In this document: positions 41,130 through 51,200 of the stretch, piece after piece
How positions within the stretch are numbered: position 1 is the first letter of the stretch
Layout: each line of letters starts with the position of its first letter
Source: Strigamia acuminata
Lineage: Eukaryota; Arthropoda; Chilopoda; Geophilomorpha; Linotaeniidae
Assembly (NCBI GenBank): GCA_949358305.1
Contig: OX442322.1
Coordinates: forward strand, 4,588,001 to 4,652,000
DNA: 64,000 bases
Direction: 5' to 3'
The notes under the pieces: generated by a model
What the model saw: only the letters and a program-made list of their open reading frames with translations
Databases searched by the model: none
What the model was told of the DNA's origin: nothing
Translations under genes and position numbers: made by a program

Positions 41130-44100
41130 ATGGCGTCGAAGGGAAGCGCGGCGTCGGCGGCGGCAGGAATCGCGCCGCTTGACAAAAACAACTACGAGAC
41201 GTGGAAAGTGGACGTTCAATTGTTGCTTCAGGAACTCAATTTGTGGGGATTCCACGACAAAACAATTAAAGCGCCGCCGGATGGAACGTCGGCAACGGAC
41301 TTGGCTAAATACGAGAAGCGGAAAGCTCGTGCACGTGGGATTTTGTGCAACAGCGTCGCGACCAGACTGAAACCGTCGCTGTTAAAGCTGGACACATCGA
41401 AAGAGGTATGGGATTACCTGAAAAAGCTACATGAACCCACGTCAGTCGCGAGAAATGCAAAGATTCTCGAGGATTTTTACACGATTCGTTGCGGCGATAA
41501 AGAGGAAGTCGATACGTTCATCACACGTGTCGAATTGGCAGCGGACGAATTGAAATCAATAAAACAAGAGCCGAACGACAAAGTAAAAGCCTACACTTTA
41601 ATAAATAGAATTCGTAAAGACTACGAACATCAAGTGCAGGCTATTTACCAGTGGAGTGACGGGGACTTCACGTTTGATAAAGTTTCCGAGGCATTGCTTG
41701 CCGAGAGTGCACGTCGTCGATACACGACAGGAACGAGTTCTCCAACGATGGAATCCAGTGCTCTCAGTGTCAGTGCTTCCAACAATCAACAAGGATCGAG
41801 GAAACAAGACAACAAAGGAGGTAAGAGCAACTTTTCCAATATTCTTTGTTATAATTGCCACGAAAAGGGACATATTGCACGGAACTGTCAAATGCCAAAT
41901 ACAAAACAACAGGACAACACTCGTGGACGTGGCAAAGGGCGCGGACAGCCCCAACGAGGCAAGGGTTTACGTGGAGCCTTTTATGCATCATTTTTGGGGG
42001 AAAGTATGTCCAATTCAATTGAAAAAGTATGTGATGAGGACGCATGGTTTGTGGATTCCGGTGCATCAGATCACGTATGCGGGAAATTGGAATATTTCCA
42101 GACTTTCAAGTCATTACCTCCAACAAAATTACAATTGGGTCAGGGCACAGCTAGTATTACTGGCTGTGGTGCTGTATGCATCAGCACAATTGCAAATGGA
42201 ATCCACAACCATGTGGACTTAATAAATGTGTATTTTGTCGAGGGTTTCAAACGCAATTTGATTTCAAGTGGGAAAATTGATGAAGCTGGATTCAATCAAC
42301 ACATATACAATGGTGTGTTGAGAGTGTATTTACAAAATAACAAGGAGTGTTTATTGTTAGCAAACAGGCAGTCAGATGGATTGTATCGTGTCCAAGGAAA
42401 AGTTCAAATGAATGAGAATATGACAAATGCTATTGTTAATAATTTGAATTCAGTTTCTCAAAATGTTACCCAAGTTTCACCATTGATTGTACAGAAAGAT
42501 GTAAAACGAATTGAGCAATTACAGAGCAAGAGTCCAAGTTATGAAATTGTTTCCCAACAACCTGCACCTGTTGTGCAAAGTTTTGCAGTTTCTGTCGACA
42601 CGTGGCATAAGCGTTTTGCCCACATGCATGTTCAGGGGCTAGCCACGTTGTTGAAAAGTGAGGAGACCACGGGATTAGATTTCACAGGAAATCTAAACAA
42701 TTTTGCGTGTGATTCATGCAGGATTGCAAAATCAACCCGTGCTAATTACAAAGTTAGAGATGATCGCGAGCGTGGGGAACCGCTTGAATTGTTGCATTTA
42801 GACGTGTGGGGGCCCAACCCCACAACATCACTGGGTGGTGCACGTTATTTGTTGTGCATTGTGGATGATGCAACGCGATTCTCGTGGGTTTATCCTATGA
42901 AAACGAAGGACGAGGCTTTTCCAATTTTCAAAACGTTCTTGGCGCGCGTTGAGCGCCGTTCGAATAGAAAGGTGCATGAAATCAGAACGGACCGGGGTGG
43001 GGAGTTTTGCAGCAAGGAATTTGATTCTTTTCTGCAACAAAAGGGCATTGGTGCCCAAAGAACAAACCCGTACTCAGCACAAATGAACGGCATTGCGGAG
43101 CGATTAAACCGCTCAATATTAAACAATGTGCGCGCAATAATTGAGGATACAAATTTGCCGTGGATTTTGTGGGCAGAATTGGCTGTCAGCTACATTTATT
43201 TAAAGAACAGGTATCCACATTTATTTGCGAAGGGACAAATTCCTTACATTAAATTCAGACAAAGAAGCATGGCAGTGAAGCATTTACGTGCAATTGGCTC
43301 GTTATGTTTCGTACATATTCCCAAACCCAAAAGAGATAGCAAACTTGACTCAAGAGCATGGAAGGGCATACTGGTGGGGTATGCATTCACTACAAGGGGT
43401 TATAGGGTTTGGAATCCAATTACAAATGAGGTGGTCGAAACAAAACATTTGGTCATTGATGAGTCCAGGGACTGGAAGTCCTTTAATGCTGTGGACATGA
43501 ATGTTCAACAACCAGATTTGGATACAAATGGTTACGATTCGGATGAGAGTGGGTTGTATCAACAGGAATTCCATGATCCGATGCCACCCACTACACCACC
43601 GGGTTCGCCTCCCGTTATGCGTAAAGTCCCAGCACCCCTCGCGCAGGTCCCACCACAAGTGGGATCAATGGCCCAAGCGCCTATTCCCACACAGCCAGTC
43701 CAAGGGGGGGCAAAAGTTAAGAAACCTCGAATTGCCACCCGAACCACAGATGCAGATGGGTGGGATAGGGAGCAAGTGACCAGGCAAGGAGGTGTTACAG
43801 CTGGGAGAATTGATGTGCTGTTTTACGCACCTGATGGCACAGGGCCTTTGAAGACAAAGAAAGAAGTCGAGGCTTTCTGCAGGGGGAATAGAATCTTCTA
43901 CAACCCTTTAAAATTCGATTTCACCCCAGTGAAGGAGCCAATCAATACAATCGAACAATCTTCCGATGAGGAACCAATGGAAACGGTCCTCACAGCGACG
44001 ACACCTCCCATCAGCGTGTATTGTGCTGTCACGCAGCCCAAAACATACGAGGAGGCGGCTTCCTCGCCTCAATCTAAAGATTGGAGAGAGGCGATGGAAG

Positions 44101-45560
44101 AGGAGATCGAAACATTACAAGAAAGAGAAGTGTACGAGGAGGTGCCGCGACCAAAGGCCAAGGTCTTGGGTTACAAATGGGTATACAAGTTGAAACCAGA
44201 CGAAGATGGCAATATTGTGAGATATCGTGCGAGGGTAGTCGCACAAGGGTTTAGACAAACGCAAGGTGTGGACTACACCGAAGTGTTCTCGCCGGTCGTA
44301 AATTTCACATTAATCCGACTGTTTTTCTGTTTACTGGTGATCTTGCGTGGCTGGGTCGACGTCCATCTGGACGTCAAATGCGCGTACCTTTACGGCAAAT
44401 TAGATTGTCCCATACATATGGAGATCCCGCAAGGATTCAAAACACCGGGAACGGACAATGTTTGGCTCCTGTACAAATCATTGTACGGATTACACCAATC
44501 CGGCAGGATGTGGTTCGAGGAGTTAAATACCAGTCTGCTGGATTTGGGTTTCACCAAAGTGATTGGATGCAATTGCGTTTACACTTTTGATCGCAATGCC
44601 GTCCTCTTGATATACGTGGACGACATGATTTTGTTTGCAAAAGATGTGGAAACCCAGAGCGCCCTAATTGACCTCATTAAACAAAAATTCAACATTGTGA
44701 ACTTGGGTCGGATCACAAAATTGCTAGGTGTGAAATTTTATCGTGAGAATGGGAAGGTATGCCTTCACCAGAAGCATTTCATAGATAAGTTGGCTGTGAA
44801 ATTCAACTTGACTGAAAATACTAAAGTGAGAGTTCCCATTGCAGCCGGGTCAACGTTTAATCACAATGTTAAAGAAGTTGATCCAAACTCAGACTTTCCA
44901 TATCGATCGCTGGTCGGGAGTTTGATGTTTCTTGCGTCCAGGACAAGGCCGGATATCTTATATTCCACAATATACATGTCCCAATTTAACACAAGCTACA
45001 CTCAGAAACACGTCAAGGCTCTTGTACAAATTGCTCAATACGTTGTGAATACGAAAAATTATTGTGTTAATTTATCGAAATGCGTTAATACGGATTTGCG
45101 CATTTACACCGATGCTTCCTGGGCGACGGATCTCCATCACTGCAAAAGTTTTGGGGAGTTTGCATTGTTTATGGGCGACGCCCTCATTAGTTGGGGTTGT
45201 CGGAAACAAAGTTCCGTGGCGTGCAGTACTATGGAAGCGGAATATTTGGCGCTAGTTCACGCCGTCCAGGAAGGATATTGGCTATCCAGCATATTCGAAA
45301 GTTGTGTACTTTTTGATTATATTAATATGCCAATAGTGTATTCGGATTCGTTGTCATCGATACAATTTGTGGAAAATGATCTTGAAAATTCTAAAACTAA
45401 ACATATCCGAATACGCTATTGCTTCTTAAGAGACTGGTTCGAGAAAGAGTATTTCTCAATTGAGAAAATTCCGACAAAATGGAATTTAGCAGATTTGTTC
45501 ACAAAGTGGCTGCCTCAGGACCGGTTAAAGGACTTGTGTGCAGATATGTTGGATGTTTGA
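41130..45560 (+). CDS. gag-pol: Copia Gag-Pol polyprotein with MBD-like domain
   Basis: 1476 codons from ATG 41130, 48 bp after the primer-binding site. Gag (KNNYETWKVDVQLLL) with zinc knuckle CYNCHEKGHIARNC (about 239); protease WFVDSGASDHVCG (about 305); integrase zinc-binding HKRFAHMH...CDSC, then catalytic Asp in HLDVWGP (about 557), Asp in RTDRGGEF (about 619) and Glu in GIAERLNRS (about 655); an MBD-like segment at about 875-932; RT with RYRARVVAQGFRQ and YVDDM (about 1162); RNase H with YTDASWATD (about 1326) and STMEAEYLAL. The order PR-IN-RT-RH is Ty1/copia and all catalytic residues are present. The length is within the usual copia range. The segment between integrase and RT is normally a variable linker; here it folds, by motif, as a DNA-binding domain. 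Confidence 0.96.
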   Translation: MASKGSAASAAAGIAPLDKNNYETWKVDVQLLLQELNLWGFHDKTIKAPPDGTSATDLAKYEKRKARARGILCNSVATRLKPSLLKLDTSKEVWDYLKKLHEPTSVARNAKILEDFYTIRCGDKEEVDTFITRVELAADELKSIKQEPNDKVKAYTLINRIRKDYEHQVQAIYQWSDGDFTFDKVSEALLAESARRRYTTGTSSPTMESSALSVSASNNQQGSRKQDNKGGKSNFSNILCYNCHEKGHIARNCQMPNTKQQDNTRGRGKGRGQPQRGKGLRGAFYASFLGESMSNSIEKVCDEDAWFVDSGASDHVCGKLEYFQTFKSLPPTKLQLGQGTASITGCGAVCISTIANGIHNHVDLINVYFVEGFKRNLISSGKIDEAGFNQHIYNGVLRVYLQNNKECLLLANRQSDGLYRVQGKVQMNENMTNAIVNNLNSVSQNVTQVSPLIVQKDVKRIEQLQSKSPSYEIVSQQPAPVVQSFAVSVDTWHKRFAHMHVQGLATLLKSEETTGLDFTGNLNNFACDSCRIAKSTRANYKVRDDRERGEPLELLHLDVWGPNPTTSLGGARYLLCIVDDATRFSWVYPMKTKDEAFPIFKTFLARVERRSNRKVHEIRTDRGGEFCSKEFDSFLQQKGIGAQRTNPYSAQMNGIAERLNRSILNNVRAIIEDTNLPWILWAELAVSYIYLKNRYPHLFAKGQIPYIKFRQRSMAVKHLRAIGSLCFVHIPKPKRDSKLDSRAWKGILVGYAFTTRGYRVWNPITNEVVETKHLVIDESRDWKSFNAVDMNVQQPDLDTNGYDSDESGLYQQEFHDPMPPTTPPGSPPVMRKVPAPLAQVPPQVGSMAQAPIPTQPVQGGAKVKKPRIATRTTDADGWDREQVTRQGGVTAGRIDVLFYAPDGTGPLKTKKEVEAFCRGNRIFYNPLKFDFTPVKEPINTIEQSSDEEPMETVLTATTPPISVYCAVTQPKTYEEAASSPQSKDWREAMEEEIETLQEREVYEEVPRPKAKVLGYKWVYKLKPDEDGNIVRYRARVVAQGFRQTQGVDYTEVFSPVVNFTLIRLFFCLLVILRGWVDVHLDVKCAYLYGKLDCPIHMEIPQGFKTPGTDNVWLLYKSLYGLHQSGRMWFEELNTSLLDLGFTKVIGCNCVYTFDRNAVLLIYVDDMILFAKDVETQSALIDLIKQKFNIVNLGRITKLLGVKFYRENGKVCLHQKHFIDKLAVKFNLTENTKVRVPIAAGSTFNHNVKEVDPNSDFPYRSLVGSLMFLASRTRPDILYSTIYMSQFNTSYTQKHVKALVQIAQYVVNTKNYCVNLSKCVNTDLRIYTDASWATDLHHCKSFGEFALFMGDALISWGCRKQSSVACSTMEAEYLALVHAVQEGYWLSSIFESCVLFDYINMPIVYSDSLSSIQFVENDLENSKTKHIRIRYCFLRDWFEKEYFSIEKIPTKWNLADLFTKWLPQDRLKDLCADMLDV
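43752..43925 (+). other. MBD-like domain inside the copia polyprotein
   Basis: Residues about 875-932 of the copia polyprotein. The segment DGWDREQVTRQGGVTAGR, then IDVLFYAPDGTGPLKTKKEV, EAFC and FDF lines up with the MBD/TAM pattern GW.RE..R..G...GK.DVYY.SP.G...RSK.E...Y...FDF. The Trp, Arg-Glu, Asp-Val, aromatic, Pro-x-Gly and Lys-Lys/Glu positions are all where the family has them. In MBD proteins this fold binds methylated CpG. Identification by eye; whether the methyl-CpG contact residues are kept is not established. Confidence 0.65.
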
Positions 45561-45582
45561 ATCAAGATATAACGTGTAACAT

Positions 45583-45595
45583 TTAAGGAGGTGAT
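45583..45595 (+). other. Polypurine tract of the intact copia
   Basis: AAGGAGGTGAT lies directly before the 3' LTR start TGTTACA, 23 bp after the stop codon. Confidence 0.75.
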
Positions 45596-46455
45596 TGTTA
45601 CATATAGAGATAATTGTTAGACGTTAAAATCTGATAATTGAATTGTATAACATTGTTTAAATACGAGAATTTAGAGTCTTAAGTCGAAATTGTGAAAGCA
45701 TATTTGTGTCAGTAAATGGTTTGATATATGTTGATCGTTTATTGTATAAACTGGATGAATTTCGGCTTATTTGATGTAAAATGTTATAGTGTTGCTGCTT
45801 GTATGCGGTACGAGGGCGCCACACGCAATGTGTTAACGTTCTCGTAACGTGTTAGTCTGTGGTGATGATGTCAAAGCAATGACATCATCGTGGTGAGAGA
45901 TTGTATCTTTATTTATTATCTTTTTCGTTTTGTCATAAGATTTGTACTGTGTGTAATTTCAATGACGTCACCAGAATAAAAGTCAATCATTCTGTTTTAG
46001 TTTGCAACCGTGTACGTGTGTTTTTCTTCTGCTAAAACACCTCATTATACATTCATGAAAATAGGCCCAGATTGGACCAACTTCACCTATTTTCTAGGCA
46101 TGGAAAACTAACAGTTTTGGACATTACATTTAGGATTCAACTACATTTGAACACAGCTTGGATTGTGAAACCCAGACATTGGTTTCACATTGGTTAATAT
46201 GTGATAATATAACATTATCGCATGTGAGTACATTTATTTTACAAGACTTTATATTTATTTTCGTTGTATTTCACGTTGAATACACGTCCCGAGGAGCGAA
46301 CGTTTCCACAACGCGAACGACGCCGAGCATACGCATCGCCGGAAAGCCTAACGACGCGCCGCCCGACGTTTGACGATTTATTGGATAGGACATTCATATA
46401 TCGGGTATTTTATTATTTCCACTGCGTTTATGAATATTTTGGCGAGTGTCCTACA
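45596..46455 (+). repeat. 3' LTR of the intact copia
   Basis: 860 bp, about three substitutions from 40204-41063. Confidence 0.95.
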
Positions 46456-47214
46456 ATTTGGACAACGCATCAATGAAGAACCCGCGGATGCACCACAGCA
46501 CCACCCACAGCCGACGCAAAATGGGCAGATCGTCTCCGTGGCTTGGTCGGTCACGATGTTATCGTGAGGTATTCCGGCTGCCATATCGCGTTCGCACTGT
46601 TCCTTGCGTAGACGGGCCTTCTCGTCCTTCTTTTTCGCCTTGTTGGCGGCTCGGTACTTGCGATTGCGAGATACGGGCTCCGAAAAACGCAAAGCGCCCG
46701 GTGGCGGCTCATTCCATCCGTACTCTGATGCCGAAGATTCAGCACCGGCAGGGAGATGCACAACAGACGTTGATTGTCCCGCCACAGTCGGTGCAGTTGC
46801 ATTTGACGTGTTGGCGACGGTTGGCGCCACGCTTGCAGTTGGCGGCCGAAATTCTGGCGAATGCGGGGCCAACGGGACGTTGATAACGTTTGCGGGCGGA
46901 TACGCCACCTGGGCCAGCGGGGCCAATTGCGCCGACTCATAAACGGTTGGCTGTGCAGATGTGGATGGGGCCTGCATCATCGCATTTAAGTCGAGCGGAA
47001 GTCCGTCCGGATGGACGCTCAGCCAATTCAGCGTTGCTAACTGCAGTGGCGTCAGGGCATACATGGAGGCTGGTGCCGTTGGTATCGGTTGGGCCCTCAA
47101 ATATGCACGTTCGGCCGAACAGCGTTGCTCGTCACTAGACGAGGTGGACGAGCTGGAACTTTCATGACGGTGACGTCGATGACTCCGTTTCGAACGGTGT
47201 TTACCACTTCCCAT
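46456..47214 (-). pseudogene. Third ORF of Gypsy copy 2, 5' part
   Basis: From ATG 47212-47214 (MGSGKHRSKRSHRRHRH), the first 250 codons of the third ORF, up to Cys cluster 1 (CPFCVGCGWCC...RCPNC), where the copia insertion at 46455 breaks it. It resumes at 40203. CTGCAG directly precedes the ATG as in copy 1. Confidence 0.85.
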
Positions 47215-47821
47215 CTGCAGACGCAAATAAATTATTTTATTAAAAATAATTCCACTCTAAATAGTCATTCCTTGAGTCCAAAGAATTTAAACGTATTGTT
47301 CGCAACGAAAAATACACAACTCGAGTTATTTATAACCCTCAACATGTGACACTAATGAGTCACATTCCCCTTGTGTTCATGACACGAGAATGGACTCGCC
47401 TGACAGCCATTTTCATCGAAAATCGCAACTTGTTGATTTTTCAAAAGAAAAATTCCCTTTAGTTTTGTAACTTATTTAATCCAACTTCCGAGTATCAAAA
47501 TATCTTTCGTATTAATTAATTAACACCTAGTCTAATAAATATCTTACATCGAAAATTCATCGCCAAATAATTTATGCAAGCCTCGACCGCGACTTGATTT
47601 GAATAATTAGTGCTTACATACTTAAAACTTAATAATTCATTATTAATTTTTAACCCAACTATTCGACTGAATAGCTAAACTTCCAGAGTGATTTAATGCC
47701 GATTCACGCTTATAATACACGTGAATTTTTTAACTTTTATCGGGACGCCGATATTTTACCAATTGTTGCGAACAATTCTTTTAAATTCTTTGGTCAAAGA
47801 ATATTATTGAAAACTACTTAC
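47215..47821 (-). other. Candidate intron upstream of the third ORF, copy 2
   Basis: GTAAGTAG on the sense strand from 47821 and TTTGCGTCTGCAG ending at 47215, matching the pair in copy 1; ATATAAG is at 47914-47920. Confidence 0.4.
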
Positions 47822-48268
47822 GGTTGAAGCTAGTTTTCCTGCTTGAGTCGACTAAATGAATTAGCGTTGAAATCTCGAGTCGAAAAGTGAAGAGGGACGA
47901 AGGGACGAAGTCACTTATATCCACGTGTGTTACGAAGTGTTTGTGTGCAATGAACCCTGGGAATTTTATTCCCTATTAATTGTCGGGTTCGAGGTTTAAT
48001 CACACCTCGTAAGTCTCATACCCTCGTGAAGAGGCGAGATTATCACTTTTTAAAGTAATTCTCTGTATTTTTAATTAAAATACATACAAAATATGACCAA
48101 ATAATAAAATATTCTATCGAATATTTTAACTTATCGCAACAAATTCATATTTTAATATAAATTTCGATACTCTTCATATCAAAGTGTCCCCCGGTGTTGA
48201 GATTTTCAATCACTACACCTGTTAGACATGTAAAATAATTACTGTCTCCAAGTTTTAAATAAAACTTA

Positions 48269-51200
48269 TCAATTACAACAGAACTTTGAGGCTGTTCCTC
48301 GTTGTTGGTATGGTTTTTTAAATACTGCAGTGATGTTTCGCACGAAATTTTCATCTGCATATTTAGGATTCGGCCTTCGCTCTCGTCGAGGACGAAGGCT
48401 AGTTCGCGGAACTACCGGTTGGGGTTTGCGGGGTTTTCGAGGTGGTTTCTTTGGAGTTTCACCTCTTTTCAACGCCGCTTTCTTTTCTATAGCAGTTAAT
48501 CGTTGTCTATGTCTATGTTTAGACTTAATGGGCGCAGATTTGTCAATTTGCACCGAAGTTGAGTCGGATAATTCCATTGGAATTTCTGAAGAAGTTTCAG
48601 GAATTAATTCCATTTCTTCAGCATCCGGAAGTTGGTTACTTTCATCCATCCATTTAGGATTTTCTTGAGGCGAGTAAGAGGCGGACTTTTGTCCTACTTT
48701 CCAAGTCTCAATTGGGTATGAGGGCGTATAGGGGTACAACGCTTTAATGTTCACTGATTTTTCGATCGAACCATCAGATAATTTGCGTAATTTATACGCT
48801 CCGCCTGGAAGTACTTTAGTAATCTCCCACGGACCATCTCTCTTCTCCGCGAAACCAGCAGAAATATTTTTATCTGCGCACGAGAGAATGTGAGTTTGTT
48901 TCCAAACTAAATCTCCAACTTCGAACTCCGTAATTACGAACTTTTGTTCGTGTATTTTTCTATGCCGCTCAAAATTCAATTGAATTCTACGATGCATCTC
49001 TTGATGCGATCTGCGCAATACATCCAATAGTACTCTGACATATTTTTCTGGATTTTCTTTGTCAAATGGATTGGCATGTTTAATAATCCTTGGGTCGAAA
49101 GGTAATGTTACGATTCGTCCCGTGTTCAGTAACATCGGGCTTGAGCCCGTTGCCGCTGAGACATTATTTCTCATCGCGAACGCGAATTCGTCTAAATAAC
49201 GTGGCCATTGCGTGTGCACATCTGTGTACAGGGCCAGCATCGTCTTTATATCTCTATTGGCTCGCTCTGTCGGGTTCGCCTGGGCATGATACGTGCTCGT
49301 ATGAGACGGGCGAATGTTGTACATTTCGCAATACTCATTGTAAATATCGGAAACAAATTGTTTTCCGTTATCGCTCACAATCTTTTTGGGGTGTCCCCAT
49401 CTGTTTGTAACAGATCTTAATTCTTGAACGCAGTTAGCGCTTGTGGCTTTGGTCAAAGCCTTAATTTCAACGAACTTGGTACAATTGTCAATAATGACAA
49501 AAATATACTGGTTTTGGGACCTTCCCGCGGGTTTTGGGCCCATCAAGTCCATGTTGATACATTCCCAAGGATTGGTCATGTTGTGGGGCGTGTAAGGAGC
49601 TGCGTGCCTTTTCTGTTGAATAGGCTTGTACTGAGCGCAGTGCGTGCAGCTTTTAACGTAGTTCCTGACACTTCTACTCATACCCGGCCAGAAATATATT
49701 AAACGTGTTTTCTCAAGCGTCTTACTCATCCCAGCGTGACCGCTTAGGGGGTGGCCATGACAAGCGAAGAGTACTCGCTTTACGAGTGCACTGGGTACAA
49801 CGGCTTTAAAGCCATTTCCCGAATCGTTTAATTCCTCTTCGAACGAAGGGTTAAAATAGATGATCATTTGATCACCATCAACTTCTTTTTTGTCTAAACA
49901 ATAGTTTTTGACTTTGTTTTTCCATTCTTTTATTTCAGATTGTGGTATCCCAACAACCTTGTCATTCAATAAATATTCTCGAATGCGTTTGCATTCAGTA
50001 TCTAGTAACTGAGCATCTATTATTTCTCTCCTTGTAGGGGGGACTTCTTTAAGTACTTCAGTCAACGCACTGTACAAGGTTTCTTGTACTTCCTCCCCCT
50101 CCCTTTCTTCAGAACATTCTTTAGAATTTTCTGAAAAATAGGAACGTATACTGGCCAAAAATTCTCTTTTTTCTGGGGCACGATTTAATGAAACAGAAGG
50201 ATTTCCGTCCCATTCAGGCCAGTATTGTTTAATTTCGACAGGTTCCACATGATCACGAAGAGGAATGTCTTCCTCTGTTAGTGGAGCTCTAGAAAGTGCA
50301 TCTGCAACTTGGTTAGCAGCACCTTTCCGAAAAACAATTTTAAAATTTCCACATTGGATTCTTAAGGCCCATCGGCCAAATTTCCCAGATGGTTCAGGCG
50401 TTCGCATCAACCATTTCAGTGCTTCAGCATCTGACTCTAAAGTGAACGTACCATATTCGAGATATGGTTTAAATCGATCGATAGCCCACACGACTGCGAG
50501 ACATTCAAGTTCGGGCGTTGTATAACGCTTCTCCGCTCCACGTAAAACTCTGCTTGCGTAAGCAACGGGTCTGGGTACAGAAATGTTTTTCTGCTTCTTT
50601 TCATCGAATATATCGACGTCTTGGCAAAGGACAGCTCCTAAGCCTTCATGTGAAGCGTCAGTCATGACAACAAATGGCAAAGTCATATCTGGTTTGTGTA
50701 GACAATTGTCACCACAAAGTAGCTCTTTAATTTTATTAAAAGCTTCTGTCTGCTCATCTCCCCATTCAAATGGAGTTTTCTCATTCATCATACGTGTGTA
50801 TGGTGCGGCAATAGTTCCGTAATTTGGAACAAACTTCCTGAAGAAGTTAGTCATGCCGTGAAAGCGCTGAATGTCTTTAGCACACGTGGGGGTGGGAAAT
50901 TTCATAATCGCCGATATTTTATCGGGATCACCGAAGAGACCTTCGAGTTTAATCCAGTGGCCCAAGAATTTTAATTCTGTACGCCCAAAACGAGATTTTG
51001 CTTTATTTATTGTCATGTTGGCTTGGTTAAGCCTTTCTAGAACATCTCGAACGTGTTTGAGATGATCATCCCAATTATCTGAATATACAATTACGTCATC
51101 CAAATAGACTAACGCGTAGTCCTGTAAAGCTGAGCCTAAAATGCCTTCCATCAGACGCTGGAAAGTACAAGGCGCATTGCAAAGGCCGAACGGCATTCGC

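Larger units (their letters stand above)
40204..46455 (+). mobile_element. Intact Ty1/copia element with MBD-like domain (TSD ATTTG)
   Basis: 6252 bp with 860-bp LTRs (40204-41063, 45596-46455) that differ at about three positions, a 5-bp TSD ATTTG (40199-40203 and 46456-46460), a tRNA-iMet primer-binding site, a single 1476-codon polyprotein and a polypurine tract. Everything needed for autonomous copying is present and LTR identity points to recent insertion. It splits the third ORF of Gypsy copy 2. Confidence 0.96.
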
